Below are positions 15,585-24,922 of a stretch of DNA of 55,260 bases, piece after piece. The notes beneath the pieces were generated by a model, which searched no databases, was not told where the DNA came from, and was given only the letters and a program-made list of their open reading frames with translations. The position numbers and the translations under genes are program-made. Every line of letters starts with the position of its first letter. Position 1 is the first letter of the stretch. This DNA is from Rickettsiales bacterium (GTDB lineage Bacteria > Bacteroidota > Bacteroidia > Cytophagales > Cyclobacteriaceae): positions 12,120 through 67,379 of the forward strand of contig PBTY01000042.1 of the NCBI GenBank assembly GCA_002729235.1. The letters run 5' to 3'.

Positions 15585-15616
15585 AAAAAAGAACGGCCCT
15601 AAAGGACCGCCTTCTT
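15585..15616 (-). terminator. Intrinsic terminator after the dehydrogenase gene
   Basis: On the minus strand AAGAAGGCGGTCC-TTT-AGGGCCGTTCTT folds with one mismatch and is followed by six T (15590-15585). It ends the rsmA-mgtE-dehydrogenase transcript just upstream of greA. Confidence 0.75.
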
Positions 15617-15684
15617 TTATATAGTATCTCTTAATTCTTAAATCGTAAGGAGGCAAATATAAGCCTTTTGTGATTGATTTACAA

Positions 15685-16641
15685 TTACCTGACCTGTGCC
15701 AGTCCCTCTTTAACTAACTTAGAAACCAGCACTTCATTGATTCGTTCGTAAGACTCAAAGGTCCATCCCGCAACGTGTGGAGATAGCATTACCTGCAGGT
15801 TATTAGCCAGTTTATCAAACTCCAATTGTTCCTCAGGACTCAGCTTGTTGATCTTCTCATTTTCCAACACATCGAGCGCTGCACCTATCAAGGTTCCATC
15901 CTCCAAAAGAGCATTGACCGCACTTAGTTTTAATACCTCACCCCTACTAGAATTTATTATCAGTCTCAGGTTTTTAAAACGTTTCAAATAGTCCAAATCG
16001 AAAAGAAACTTCGTTTCTGATGTCAATGGCACATGAATGCTTAATATCTCCGTCTCTTCAAAAAAAGTATCTAAATCAACCTTTTCTACCCAATCCAAAT
16101 CCACCTCGGATTTGTACTTGTCATAAGCAATCACTCTGCAGTCAAAACCTTGTAGTTTTCGAGCGACAGATCGCCCCATAAAGCCATAGCCAAAGATCCC
16201 TACGGTCTTACCTCGAAGCTCCATTCCGCGGTTGCCTTCTCGATCCCATTTGCCATGTTTCACCTCACGGTTACCTCTATTCAGGTTATGAAATAGGGAC
16301 AACAACATTCCGATCACATGCTCCCCAACCGCATCTCGGTTTCCTTCAGGTGCATTGACCAGTTTGATTCCTTTTTCTGTTAAATAAGGATAATCCACTT
16401 TGTCAATTCCTGCTCCTGCTCTTGCGACAAACTTCAGATTTACGGCCTTATCTAACAGCTCCTTATTCATCTCCAATTTGCTTCGAACGATGATCCCATC
16501 ATATTCAGCAATGATTTCATGAACCTCCTGTGGAGTAATATCAGGCCTGTAATCAGGTATAAATCCAGCATCCTCAAGCATTTTAGAAATGCTTTGATGC
16601 ATCAAATCAACAATTAATATTTTTTGGCTGGCAGTGTTCAT
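15685..16641 (-). CDS. D-3-phosphoglycerate dehydrogenase-like 2-hydroxyacid dehydrogenase
   Basis: A 318-residue member of the D-isomer-specific 2-hydroxyacid dehydrogenases. The NAD-binding motif is GIFGYGFMGRSVA (GxGxxG). Catalytic residues fit NSSRGEVL (Arg region), the Glu in LENEKIN and His in LSPHVAGWT. Lacks the C-terminal ACT domain of long SerA forms. Either short-form phosphoglycerate dehydrogenase (serine synthesis) or another 2-hydroxyacid dehydrogenase. The ATG overlaps the mgtE stop by 4 nt, so it is co-translated with a magnesium transporter. Confidence 0.85.
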   Translation of the reverse strand: MNTASQKILIVDLMHQSISKMLEDAGFIPDYRPDITPQEVHEIIAEYDGIIVRSKLEMNKELLDKAVNLKFVARAGAGIDKVDYPYLTEKGIKLVNAPEGNRDAVGEHVIGMLLSLFHNLNRGNREVKHGKWDREGNRGMELRGKTVGIFGYGFMGRSVARKLQGFDCRVIAYDKYKSEVDLDWVEKVDLDTFFEETEILSIHVPLTSETKFLFDLDYLKRFKNLRLIINSSRGEVLKLSAVNALLEDGTLIGAALDVLENEKINKLSPEEQLEFDKLANNLQVMLSPHVAGWTFESYERINEVLVSKLVKEGLAQVR

Positions 16642-18005
16642 AAATTATAGAGCATGTGAGCTACGGAGAAGTAAACGGCTAATCCTAACAAATCGTTCGC
16701 TGTGGTAATAAACGGACCTGAGGCCAAAGCCGGATTTATTCCGAATTTATCTAGTATCAAAGGAGTAATGGTACCCATAAATGAAGCAAGTAGCACCACA
16801 CTAAATAGTGCAATCGATACGGTAGCTGCGAGGGGTTGATTTTGATTGAATAGCATGATCACTCCAAACACCATTAACGCAAGTATCACTCCATTAACAA
16901 CTGCTACAAACAAGACCTTTAGTAACCGTTGAAATAAAGTGCCTGCAAACACATTTGGATTGGCCAAACTCTGAACAACAAGAGAAGATGATTGAATACC
17001 AACATTTCCTCCAGTCGCAGTAATTAAAGGTATGAATAATGCTAACGCAGGGACTATCGCAATATCTCCCTCAAACAGTCCCATAAACTGAGCTCCGAGA
17101 AGTCCACCAACCATCCCAATAACTAGCCATGGCAGTCTTGCTTTAGACAACATCCATACGGTATCGGCTTCTTCCACATCCGCACTAATACCGGCCATCA
17201 TCTGACGTTCTTCCTCGGCCATCTCGGTGATTACATCCACGATATCATCAATGGTAATTCTACCTACAAGCTTTCCACGAGCATTCACGACAGGTACTGC
17301 TTCCAAATCGTACTTCTGCATGATTTGCGCAACCTCTTCTTCGTCCATATAGGTCTCTACTGACACAACTGTATCGTCATAGATATCCGCAATCTTTGCC
17401 TTATCTCCTGCAAGAATGAGCCGCTTCAGCGAAACTTTACCCACAAGCTTTCCGAGATCGTCCACCACATATACAGAGTACATCTTCTGTACATTCTCAG
17501 CTTGCTTTCTGATTTCTTCTATACACTGAACTATTGACCAGTTGATATTGGCTTTGATTAGCTCTTTAGCCATTAGACCACCTGCCACATCTTCATCGTA
17601 GCGAAGCAAGTCCATGATGTGAGCCGCCTTCTCCTCGTTATCAATAAACTTAATGACTTCCTCACGCTTCTTAATGGACATCTGGTACAGAATATCCGCA
17701 CAATCATCCGAATCCAGAAACTCTAAAAATTGAGCGAGTTCTTCTGGTGTGAATTCTGAAATGAAGTTTTCTCTGACATCATCCTCCAGATCATTGAGAA
17801 TAGCCGCATCAATATCCTTCGGTAGAATCGTGAATACGTACCGACATTCTTCAGAGTCAAACTCATATAGTAATGCAGTGATGTCAGCAGGATTGATCCC
17901 TTCCAATGAAGATGTGATGAAGGCATCATCTTGTTCATCGAGTGCTTGCTGAAACCGCTCGAGATACTCCTTACTTAATTCAAACTCCATTACCGCCTCA
18001 CTCAT
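16638..18005 (-). CDS. mgtE: Magnesium transporter MgtE
   Basis: A 455-residue protein with the full MgtE architecture: N-terminal superhelical domain (about 20-130), two CBS domains (about 135-255, with VVDDLGKLVGKVSL and VVNARGKLVGRITIDDIVDVI), connecting helix and five membrane segments (about 290-455). The selectivity motif region PLITATGGNVGIQSSSLVV is the conserved MgtE pore signature. Gating by cytosolic Mg2+ on the N-terminal and CBS domains is known for the family. It overlaps rsmA and the dehydrogenase by 4 nt each. Confidence 0.95.
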   Translation of the reverse strand: MSEAVMEFELSKEYLERFQQALDEQDDAFITSSLEGINPADITALLYEFDSEECRYVFTILPKDIDAAILNDLEDDVRENFISEFTPEELAQFLEFLDSDDCADILYQMSIKKREEVIKFIDNEEKAAHIMDLLRYDEDVAGGLMAKELIKANINWSIVQCIEEIRKQAENVQKMYSVYVVDDLGKLVGKVSLKRLILAGDKAKIADIYDDTVVSVETYMDEEEVAQIMQKYDLEAVPVVNARGKLVGRITIDDIVDVITEMAEEERQMMAGISADVEEADTVWMLSKARLPWLVIGMVGGLLGAQFMGLFEGDIAIVPALALFIPLITATGGNVGIQSSSLVVQSLANPNVFAGTLFQRLLKVLFVAVVNGVILALMVFGVIMLFNQNQPLAATVSIALFSVVLLASFMGTITPLILDKFGINPALASGPFITTANDLLGLAVYFSVAHMLYNL

Positions 18006-18760
18006 GAAGAAATATGATTGGTCAATTGGACAAAATCTGCTACTGTCAGCTGCTCAGCACGCTGATTGAATACTTCAGAATCTGTAGCAAACTCCAAATT
18101 TAGATCTTTTAATGCGTTGCGCAATGTCTTTCTGCGTTTTCCAAATCCAGCTTTTACTACACGTTTAAACAACTGCTCATCACAGCCTAATGTTTCCACG
18201 TCATTCCGTGTAAGACGAATCACAGCAGACTGTACTTTGGGTGGAGGATTGAAAACTTGAGGTGGTACAGTAAAGAGATATTCTATTTTATAAAATGCCT
18301 GCAATAGCACACTCAGAATCCCATAGGTCTTATTCCCCTCCTTTGCAGCAATGCGATCAGCCACTTCTTTCTGAATCATACACACCACCTCAGTTACATC
18401 ATTTCGGTGATCCCATATTCTGAAAAACAATTGGCTGGATATGTTATACGGAAAGTTTCCAATCACAGAAATTGGTTTAGCCAAAGAGTCCAAATCGTAT
18501 TTCAAAAAATCCTGAAGCATGAACTTATCAGCATGTTCTGGGTATGACTCTTTTAGATATTCCACAGATTCACCATCCACGTCAAAAGCAACAAAACCTT
18601 TCTGCTCTAATAAATATTTTGTCAATACTCCAGTACCCGGACCAACCTCCAATATTGTTTCAGGGTTTGGCTGTTGCAATCCTTCCACAATCTTTCTTGC
18701 AATGTTCTCATCTTTGAGAAAGTGCTGTCCTAAATGCTTTTTTGGGGAAACCTGTTTCAA
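18002..18760 (-). CDS. rsmA: 16S rRNA dimethyladenosine transferase RsmA (KsgA)
   Basis: A 252-residue protein that dimethylates the two adjacent adenosines near the 3' end of 16S rRNA. It starts PKKHLGQHFLKDENIA, has SAM motif I LEVGPGTGVLT and the catalytic NFPYNIS motif, and ends with the RsmA C-terminal domain (GKRRKTLRNAL). The start codon is TTG at 18760; no better start is present because the signature KKHLGQHFL begins only seven residues in. First gene of the minus-strand operon, divergent from pdxA 54 bp away. Confidence 0.95.
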   Translation of the reverse strand: MKQVSPKKHLGQHFLKDENIARKIVEGLQQPNPETILEVGPGTGVLTKYLLEQKGFVAFDVDGESVEYLKESYPEHADKFMLQDFLKYDLDSLAKPISVIGNFPYNISSQLFFRIWDHRNDVTEVVCMIQKEVADRIAAKEGNKTYGILSVLLQAFYKIEYLFTVPPQVFNPPPKVQSAVIRLTRNDVETLGCDEQLFKRVVKAGFGKRRKTLRNALKDLNLEFATDSEVFNQRAEQLTVADFVQLTNHISS

Positions 18761-18814
18761 ACTATCCGTTTACGTTAAAATGATTTAAATTTCGGCGCTG
18801 TAAAGTTGATAAAT

Positions 18815-19840
18815 ATGGAGGATTCTTCTCAAAAGAAAGAGCATAAACCTGTAATTGGCATCTCAATAGGAGATATTAATGGCATTGGACCAGAAGTGGT
18901 GATCAAAGCATTGAATGACAATCGCATTTTAAGACACCTTACACCAGTGATCTATGCCGATGGTCGAATTATCTCTTTCTATAGAAAACAGTTAAACCTT
19001 CAGAACTTCAACTATAACCAAACAAAGTCGATTGACAAGATCCAGGATCGCAAGGTTAATGTGATCAATCTGAATGAGCAAAACGTGGAGGTTACACCCG
19101 GAAAAGGAACCAAAGAAGGTGGAGATTATGCTCTTCTATCTCTGCGCAAATGTCTTGAAGATTTGAAAGGCGGTAAAATTCAGGCGATGGTAACCGCACC
19201 ACTTAGCAAGGAACTAGTTCAATCTGAAGAGTTTAATTTTCCCGGACACACAGAATTTCTCACCCAAGAAGATGGGGCTAAAGATAGCTTGATGTTTTTG
19301 GTAGCTGAGGAACTTCGAGTTGGAGTAGTCACAGGACATATCCCATTGAAGGATGTTTCAAAAAAGCTAACAGACAAACTCCTCAGGCAGAAACTAGAAT
19401 TGATGATCAAATCACTCAAAAAAGATTTTGGCATTAAAAAACCAAGGGTAGCAATAATGGGGTTAAACCCGCATGCGGGTGAGAATGGCTTATTAGGCGA
19501 TGAGGAGGAGAAAGTAATCATTCCGGTTTTGAACGATCTTCGAAACAAAGGCAATCTGGTGTTTGGTCCGTTCCCTTCTGATGGATTCTTTGGTAGCAAC
19601 CAATATCGTAGTTATGATGGAATTTTAGCGATGTATCATGATCAAGGCTTAATTCCATTTAAAAACATTGCTTTCAGTAATGGGGTAAACTTTACAGCTG
19701 GATTGTCATTTATCCGAACTTCACCAGATCATGGCACTGCTTTTAATTTAGCTGGAAAAAATGAAGCTGACGAGACTTCTTTACGTAGCGCTATCTACTG
19801 TGCAGCCGATATTATTAAGCATCGAGAAGAAATTCAGTAA
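18815..19840 (+). CDS. pdxA: 4-hydroxythreonine-4-phosphate dehydrogenase PdxA
   Basis: A 341-residue enzyme of pyridoxal 5'-phosphate synthesis (DXP-dependent route). Conserved features: GISIGDINGIGPEVV at the N-terminus, metal ligand His in FPGHTEF, MGLNPHAGENG, and MYHDQGLIPFK with a second metal His. The ATG at 18815 is preferred; an in-frame TTG at 18806 exists. Divergent from rsmA. In many bacteria pdxA and ksgA are adjacent, so the pairing is a familiar one. Confidence 0.95.
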   Translation: MEDSSQKKEHKPVIGISIGDINGIGPEVVIKALNDNRILRHLTPVIYADGRIISFYRKQLNLQNFNYNQTKSIDKIQDRKVNVINLNEQNVEVTPGKGTKEGGDYALLSLRKCLEDLKGGKIQAMVTAPLSKELVQSEEFNFPGHTEFLTQEDGAKDSLMFLVAEELRVGVVTGHIPLKDVSKKLTDKLLRQKLELMIKSLKKDFGIKKPRVAIMGLNPHAGENGLLGDEEEKVIIPVLNDLRNKGNLVFGPFPSDGFFGSNQYRSYDGILAMYHDQGLIPFKNIAFSNGVNFTAGLSFIRTSPDHGTAFNLAGKNEADETSLRSAIYCAADIIKHREEIQ

Positions 19841-19881
19841 ATCAAGCAGTTAAATAAGTTTTTTTATATCTGGTTTATTCC

Positions 19882-19889
19882 TAAATTTG
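19882..19889 (+). promoter_or_regulatory. Bacteroidota -7 element (TAAATTTG) upstream of yceD
   Basis: TAAATTTG followed by C matches the Bacteroidota housekeeping -7 consensus TAnnTTTG and lies 33 bp before the yceD start. No clear TTTG -33 box is seen at the expected distance, only T-rich sequence. Confidence 0.5.
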
Positions 19890-19921
19890 CGGTTCTTTAG
19901 GCGGGTAGAAGAAATTTACGC

Positions 19922-20452
19922 ATGAAAGGATTGAGGGATTTTCAGATTGATATCTTCAGTTTAAGCCACAAACTGCACGAGTTTGAGTTTAACATTGATG
20001 ATCGTTTGTTCTCCCAGTTTGAGCACAGCATTGTAGACCATGGTAAGGGAAAGTGTTATCTGGAACTGACCAAATCGGAAACAATGATGACGCTGAACTT
20101 TCAAATAGATGCTTCTGTTGAGCTAATTTGCGACAGAAGTCTTGATAGCTTCGACTACCCGATAAAGATTGATGAGAAAGTCATCATTAAATTTGGTGAA
20201 GATAATTACTCACTCAGTGAAGATGTGATTGTGATCAAACAAGACACAGCAAGCATCAACATTGGGGAGTTTATTTATGAATTCATTACTCTGGCAGTTC
20301 CTTTGAAAAAATTGCATCCACGATTTGAGGATGAGTTGGAAGAAGATGACGAACCAGAGATGATTTATACTTCTCAGGATGAAGAGGAAACTGACGACAG
20401 TCAGGAAACCGATCCACGATGGGAAGCATTAAAAAAGTTGAAAGGAAAATAA
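19922..20452 (+). CDS. yceD: YceD/DUF177-family protein
   Basis: A 176-residue acidic protein. The pattern CYLELTKSETMMTLNFQIDASVELICDRSLD, then EFIYEFITLAVPLKKLHP matches DUF177 (YceD), almost always encoded just before rpmF. Bacterial YceD has been linked to 23S rRNA accumulation. The Cys of VELICDRSL is retained while the usual second Cys is missing. The C-terminal 50 residues are strongly acidic. First gene of the run to accC. Confidence 0.88.
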   Translation: MKGLRDFQIDIFSLSHKLHEFEFNIDDRLFSQFEHSIVDHGKGKCYLELTKSETMMTLNFQIDASVELICDRSLDSFDYPIKIDEKVIIKFGEDNYSLSEDVIVIKQDTASINIGEFIYEFITLAVPLKKLHPRFEDELEEDDEPEMIYTSQDEEETDDSQETDPRWEALKKLKGK

Positions 20453-20466
20453 TAGATTAGAATAAA

Positions 20467-20658
20467 ATGGCGCATCCTAAGAGAAAAATTTCGAGGACTA
20501 GAAGGGACAAGAGAAGAACTCACGTGAAAGCAAACCCTAAAAATTACGTGATTTGCCAAACAACAGGTGAAGCTCACCTTCCACACAGAGCCTTCTGGCA
20601 CGAAGGAAAACTTTACTATAAAGGTAAAGTTGTGATGGAAAAAGAAGTTTTGGCTTAA
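20467..20658 (+). CDS. rpmF: 50S ribosomal protein L32
   Basis: A 63-residue basic protein starting [19 protein letters not shown], the universal L32 N-terminus (AVPKRKTSKSRRDMRRSH type), with [14 protein letters not shown] in the centre. Only one Cys remains, so this is the zinc-free (C-minus) form. 14 nt after yceD and 23 nt before fabH. Confidence 0.97.
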   Translation: MAHPKRKISRTRRDKRRTHVKANPKNYVICQTTGEAHLPHRAFWHEGKLYYKGKVVMEKEVLA

Positions 20659-20681
20659 GTTAGCCGAACAAAACAAACATT

Positions 20682-21680
20682 ATGGCAAAAATCCGAGCGG
20701 CAATCACAGGAGTTCAAGGTTACGTTCCTGACTATGTCTTAACCAATCAGGAGCTTGAAACCATGGTCGACACAAACGACGAATGGATTCAATCGAGAAC
20801 TGGAATCGTAGAAAGAAGAATTCTAAAAGGTGAAAATCAAGGTACTTCAGTAATAGGTGCCGAAGCAGTAAAAGGTCTATTAGAAAAGACTGGAACTGAC
20901 CCTTTAGAAATAGACATGATCATCTGCGCAACTGTGACACCCGACATGCCATTTCCCGCTACAGCGAATATTGTCGCGGATATGGTTGGTGCTAAGAACT
21001 CATTCGGTTACGATTTGAGTGCTGCCTGTTCAGGATTCCTATATGGTCTCGCTACCGGTGCTTCTTTTATTGAGTCCGGAGCTGCTAAAAAAGTTATCGT
21101 AATTGGTGCGGACAAAATGTCCTCTATCATCGATTACACAGACAGAACCACCTGTATCATCTTTGGTGATGGAGGTGGTGCTGTTTTATTGGAGCCTACC
21201 GAAGAAGAAGTAGGTGTTATGGACTCTATCCTCAAATCTGATGGATCTGGAGCTCCATATCTTCATATGAAAGCTGGAGGTAGCCGCAAGCCGGCCACTC
21301 CTGAAACTGTAGCCGCACGTGAGCACTATGCTTACCAGGAAGGCTCTACAGTTTTCAAATTTGCTGTTACAAACATGGCCGATGTGGCTGCGGAAGTAAT
21401 GGAAAGAAACAATCTCTCCGGAGATGACATTGCCTGGTTAGTACCACATCAGGCTAACAAACGCATTATCGACGCGACAGCTCGTCGCATGAATGTAGGT
21501 GATGACAAAGTCATGCTCAACATTCAGCGATATGGAAACACTACCGCAGGAACACTACCTTTATGTCTATGGGACTATGAGTCTCAGTTGAAAAAAGGAG
21601 ACAACATTATTCTTGCCGCATTTGGTGGTGGCTTCACCTGGGGTGCAACCTGGCTGAAGTGGGCATACGATCCTAAATAA
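20682..21680 (+). CDS. fabH: 3-oxoacyl-ACP synthase III FabH
   Basis: A 332-residue enzyme that starts fatty acid elongation by condensing acyl-CoA with malonyl-ACP. Catalytic triad: Cys in [13 protein letters not shown], His in [11 protein letters not shown], and Asn in [13 protein letters not shown]-terminal [14 protein letters not shown] is the FabH signature. Full length. Clustered with rpmF upstream and efp/accBC downstream, the usual Bacteroidota arrangement that joins translation and fatty acid synthesis genes. Confidence 0.97.
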   Translation: MAKIRAAITGVQGYVPDYVLTNQELETMVDTNDEWIQSRTGIVERRILKGENQGTSVIGAEAVKGLLEKTGTDPLEIDMIICATVTPDMPFPATANIVADMVGAKNSFGYDLSAACSGFLYGLATGASFIESGAAKKVIVIGADKMSSIIDYTDRTTCIIFGDGGGAVLLEPTEEEVGVMDSILKSDGSGAPYLHMKAGGSRKPATPETVAAREHYAYQEGSTVFKFAVTNMADVAAEVMERNNLSGDDIAWLVPHQANKRIIDATARRMNVGDDKVMLNIQRYGNTTAGTLPLCLWDYESQLKKGDNIILAAFGGGFTWGATWLKWAYDPK

Positions 21681-21695
21681 ACCTCTTTATAAATC

Positions 21696-22259
21696 ATGGC
21701 AACAACTGCAGATTTTAGAAACGGTCTTGTGATTGAGTTCAACCATGACCTTTTCACAATTGTGGAGTTTCAACATGTGAAACCAGGAAAAGGTCCTGCT
21801 TTCGTAAGAACCAAACTCAAAAGTCTTACTACAGGTAGAGTAATCGACAACACTTTTTCAGCTGGTCACAAAGTGAACACTGCAAGAGTAGAAAGAAGAG
21901 CTTACCAATTCCTGTATAAAGACGATTTGGGCTATCACTTTATGGATAGCAACACATTCGAACAATTCCCTGTACAAGAACATTTAATTAATGCTCCTGA
22001 ATTCTTAAAAGATGGTCAGGATGTGGAAGTAATTGTTCATGCAGAAGAAGAAAAAATCTTAGGAGTAGAACTTCCTCAGCATGTGGTGATGCAGGTAGTA
22101 TACACAGAACCCGGACTAAAGGGTGATACAGCTACAAATGCAACAAAACCGGCTGAATTGGAAACTGGTGCTACAATTCAGGTTCCTCTATTCATTGACC
22201 AGGATGAGATCATCAAGGTGAATACAGAGACCAAATCTTACGTAGAGCGAGTAAAATAA
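21696..22259 (+). CDS. efp: Elongation factor P
   Basis: A 187-residue, three-domain EF-P. The loop HVKPGKGPAFVRTKLKSL carries the tip Lys (between PG and GP) that reaches the peptidyl-transferase centre to relieve stalls at proline runs. The C-terminal OB domain ends AEEEKILGVELPQHVVMQVVYTEPGLKGD. The next gene, accB, itself encodes a Pro/Ala-rich linker that may need EF-P. No modifying enzyme is nearby. Confidence 0.96.
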   Translation: MATTADFRNGLVIEFNHDLFTIVEFQHVKPGKGPAFVRTKLKSLTTGRVIDNTFSAGHKVNTARVERRAYQFLYKDDLGYHFMDSNTFEQFPVQEHLINAPEFLKDGQDVEVIVHAEEEKILGVELPQHVVMQVVYTEPGLKGDTATNATKPAELETGATIQVPLFIDQDEIIKVNTETKSYVERVK

Positions 22260-22328
22260 AATAATTACCTTTATTTGAATATATAAGGCCGCTCACTGCC
22301 TTATAATAGACAACAAAAAAGCTAAAGC

Positions 22329-22805
22329 ATGAAAGCAAAAGAAATTCGTGATTTAATAGATTTTATTTCAGGTTCTGGACTTGATGAAGTAAACATTGAG
22401 ACTGAAGAATTTAAGATCAGTGTAAAAAGAGCATCACAGCAAGTAACTGTAAGTGCTCCTGCACCTGCAGCATCAACTCCTGCTCCAGCTCCTACCCCAG
22501 CGGCGGCACCTGCTCCAGCAGCAGCTCCTCCGGCGGCAGCTCCAGCAGCATCTAACGATGCCAACCTGATCACTATTAAATCTCCAATGATTGGAACATT
22601 CTATAGATCATCCAATCCTGAGTCAGCTCCATTCGCTAGCGTAGGTGATTCTATCAGCAAAGGAGATGCCGTATGTATTATTGAAGCAATGAAACTTTTC
22701 AACGAAATCGAATCTGAAGTTTCAGGAAAAATCGTAAAAGTATTGGTGGAAAACGCTCAACCTGTTGAGTATGACCAACCTTTATTTTTAGTTGATCCAT
22801 CTTAA
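22329..22805 (+). CDS. accB: Biotin carboxyl carrier protein AccB
   Basis: A 158-residue carrier. N-terminal helix ([13 protein letters not shown]), an Ala/Pro-rich flexible linker at about residues 40-75, and the biotinyl domain with the biotinylated Lys in [11 protein letters not shown] and the thumb-like segment [17 protein letters not shown]. It carries CO2 between AccC and carboxyltransferase in acetyl-CoA carboxylase. 13 nt before accC. Confidence 0.96.
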   Translation: MKAKEIRDLIDFISGSGLDEVNIETEEFKISVKRASQQVTVSAPAPAASTPAPAPTPAAAPAPAAAPPAAAPAASNDANLITIKSPMIGTFYRSSNPESAPFASVGDSISKGDAVCIIEAMKLFNEIESEVSGKIVKVLVENAQPVEYDQPLFLVDPS

Positions 22806-22818
22806 ATAATCATACATC

Positions 22819-24162
22819 GTGTTTAAAAAAATACTCATAGCAAACAGAGGTGAAATTGCTTTACGTATCATTCGTACGTGTAGAGAAATGGGTATCAAGA
22901 CTGTCGCAGTATATTCTACTGCCGATGCTGATAGCCTACACGTAAGATTTGCGGATGAAGCAGTTTGTATAGGACCTCCTGCAAGTAAAGATTCATATCT
23001 AAAGATTCCTCAAATTATCTCTGCAGCTGAAATTACCAATGCAGATGCGATTCATCCAGGATATGGTTTCCTGGCAGAAAACGCAGAATTCTCAAAGGTA
23101 TGTGAAGAATATGGCATTAAGTTCATCGGTGCAAGCGCTGACATGATCAATGCCATGGGAGATAAAGCTACTGCAAAGGCAACTATGCAAGCGGCAGGCG
23201 TACCTACAATACCTGGTTCTGATGGATTATTGGATACTATGGAGCAAGGCATGAAGCTTGCCAAAGAAGCTGGTTACCCGATCATGCTAAAAGCTACTGC
23301 CGGTGGTGGTGGAAAAGGTATGCGTTTGGTAAATGACGAAAGTGGTTTCAAAAAAGCCTGGGATGATGCGAGGCAAGAAGCTGGTGCTGCCTTTGGTAAC
23401 GATGGCCTTTATCTTGAGAAATTCGTAGAGGAGCCTCGTCACATCGAAATTCAAATAGTAGGTGATAGTCGTGGACGCGCATGCCATCTTTCTGAAAGAG
23501 ACTGCTCTATTCAAAGAAGGCACCAGAAACTTGTTGAAGAAACGCCATCTCCAATCGTTTCTCAGGAACTTCGTGAGAAAATGGGTCAGGCAGCTATCAA
23601 AGGCGCCGAGGCAATCAAATATGAAGGTGCAGGAACTGTAGAGTTCCTTGTAGATAAGCATGGTGACTTCTTCTTTATGGAGATGAACACTCGTATCCAG
23701 GTAGAACACCCAATCACCGAGGAAGTAACTGATTTTGATTTGATCAAAGAACAAATCAAAGTTGCAGCTGGTGTGGAAGTGTCTGGAAGAAACTATTACC
23801 CACAACTGCATTCAATAGAGTGTAGAATCAATGCGGAAGATCCTGCTAATGGTTTCAGACCAAGCCCGGGTAAAATCACTAACCTTCACCTTCCAGGAGG
23901 TCATGGTGTAAGAGTGGATAGCCATGTATATGCTGGCTACGTCATTCCTCCATTCTATGACTCCATGATCGCTAAGTTAATTGTGAGTGGTCAGACCAGG
24001 GAAGAAGCAATTGTGAGAATGAAACGCGCATTACAAGAGATGGTGATTGAAGGTATTAAAACAACGATTCCATTCCATATCAAATTAATGGATGATCCAA
24101 CATTTAGATCTGGTCATTTCACGACCAAATTCCTGGATACATTCGATTTTTCTGATTTGTAA
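22819..24162 (+). CDS. accC: Biotin carboxylase AccC
   Basis: A 447-residue ATP-grasp enzyme that carboxylates biotin on AccB. Features in order: [28 protein letters not shown], the ATP-binding glycine loop [38 protein letters not shown] and the C-terminal domain RPSPGKI. Start codon is GTG at 22819. Last gene of the yceD-accC run, with a strong terminator after it. Confidence 0.97.
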   Translation: MFKKILIANRGEIALRIIRTCREMGIKTVAVYSTADADSLHVRFADEAVCIGPPASKDSYLKIPQIISAAEITNADAIHPGYGFLAENAEFSKVCEEYGIKFIGASADMINAMGDKATAKATMQAAGVPTIPGSDGLLDTMEQGMKLAKEAGYPIMLKATAGGGGKGMRLVNDESGFKKAWDDARQEAGAAFGNDGLYLEKFVEEPRHIEIQIVGDSRGRACHLSERDCSIQRRHQKLVEETPSPIVSQELREKMGQAAIKGAEAIKYEGAGTVEFLVDKHGDFFFMEMNTRIQVEHPITEEVTDFDLIKEQIKVAAGVEVSGRNYYPQLHSIECRINAEDPANGFRPSPGKITNLHLPGGHGVRVDSHVYAGYVIPPFYDSMIAKLIVSGQTREEAIVRMKRALQEMVIEGIKTTIPFHIKLMDDPTFRSGHFTTKFLDTFDFSDL

Positions 24163-24184
24163 TAGATAAAATAACTATTAATCG

Positions 24185-24217
24185 AAAAGGTCTTTGTATT
24201 GAACAAAGACCTTTTTT
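24185..24217 (+). terminator. Strong intrinsic terminator after accC
   Basis: 13-bp perfect stem AAAAGGTCTTTGT (24185-24197) / ACAAAGACCTTTT (24203-24215), loop ATTGA, then further T. Confidence 0.92.
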
Positions 24218-24259
24218 ATTTCGTTTTAAGATGAGTGCAAAGAAGCTCCATAGTATAGT

Positions 24260-24268
24260 ATCTTTGCG
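24260..24268 (+). promoter_or_regulatory. Bacteroidota -7 element (TATCTTTGC) before the CheC-like gene
   Basis: TATCTTTG plus C matches TAnnTTTG and lies 30 bp before the TTG start at 24298. No convincing -33 TTTG was found. Confidence 0.5.
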
Positions 24269-24297
24269 TTATTTAAGAAAAAGAGCAATCAAAGCAA

Positions 24298-24918
24298 TTG
24301 TCGACCACATTTAATAACAGACTTACAGAGGAACAATATGAACTAGTTTCAGAACTAGTGAATAATGCTTTGGCCAAAGCAGTCGACTCAATGGCTAAAA
24401 TGCTCAAAATTAGGGTAGATGCTTCGCATATCGATTTCAACACTGGAGATGTAGATACGATCCATGATTTGGATTTGCTTGGTCGATTCAAAGCCCATTT
24501 GGTAAAGCTTGTTTTCAGTGGTGATATTAGGGGTGCATTTTACTTTGTGATCCTCGACCATGAGGTAGATCTGATCAACTCGGTGTGCTTACCTGCTGAA
24601 TTTAAATCAGATAAGAGAACGGAGAATAAATTAATGAAGCATGGCTTCATGTCTGAGATAGAAAATGTCATTGCGGCATTATCTATGAAGGAGATTTCAG
24701 AATATCTGGGTGTACAACTGGAGCTGAAAGTGCCACAGATTCAGATCATTCCATGTAACCAAATCAATGAGTATTTTGAGAAGGAGAACAAGATTTACAA
24801 AACCGCTTTCCATGTCACCTCAGTGCTCAAAGGTGTGGCGGTAAATGTATCTCCTTACTTTATCTGGATTTTAGATCAGAATTTCCTGGATATCCTTCGG
24901 TTGAATACAACTGAATAG
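24298..24918 (+). CDS. CheC-like CheY-P phosphatase family protein
   Basis: A 206-residue soluble protein from a TTG start. It contains MSEIENVIAALSMKEISEYLG; the spacing E-x2-N-x22-P is that of the CheC/CheX phosphatase half-site. Residues about 85-115 (DLINSVCLPAEFKSDK) fit the CheC fold. It is paralogous to the protein at 29561-30160 (same length, MSMAKK/LAKAVDSMAKML start, same E-x2-N block). Only one complete half-site is seen, unlike classical CheC with two. The role is inferred: dephosphorylation of CheY-like partners or regulation of adaptation. It converges on the minus-strand chemotaxis block. Confidence 0.65.
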   Translation: MSTTFNNRLTEEQYELVSELVNNALAKAVDSMAKMLKIRVDASHIDFNTGDVDTIHDLDLLGRFKAHLVKLVFSGDIRGAFYFVILDHEVDLINSVCLPAEFKSDKRTENKLMKHGFMSEIENVIAALSMKEISEYLGVQLELKVPQIQIIPCNQINEYFEKENKIYKTAFHVTSVLKGVAVNVSPYFIWILDQNFLDILRLNTTE

Positions 24919-24922
24919 GATT

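Noticed and set aside
22322-22573. Minus-strand Ala/Gly-rich frame opposite accB
   Set aside because: It is the complement of the Ala/Pro linker of AccB; low complexity makes the frame open by chance.
23287-23811. 174-codon minus-strand frame opposite accC
   Set aside because: Fully inside the conserved biotin carboxylase gene with no protein-like features.
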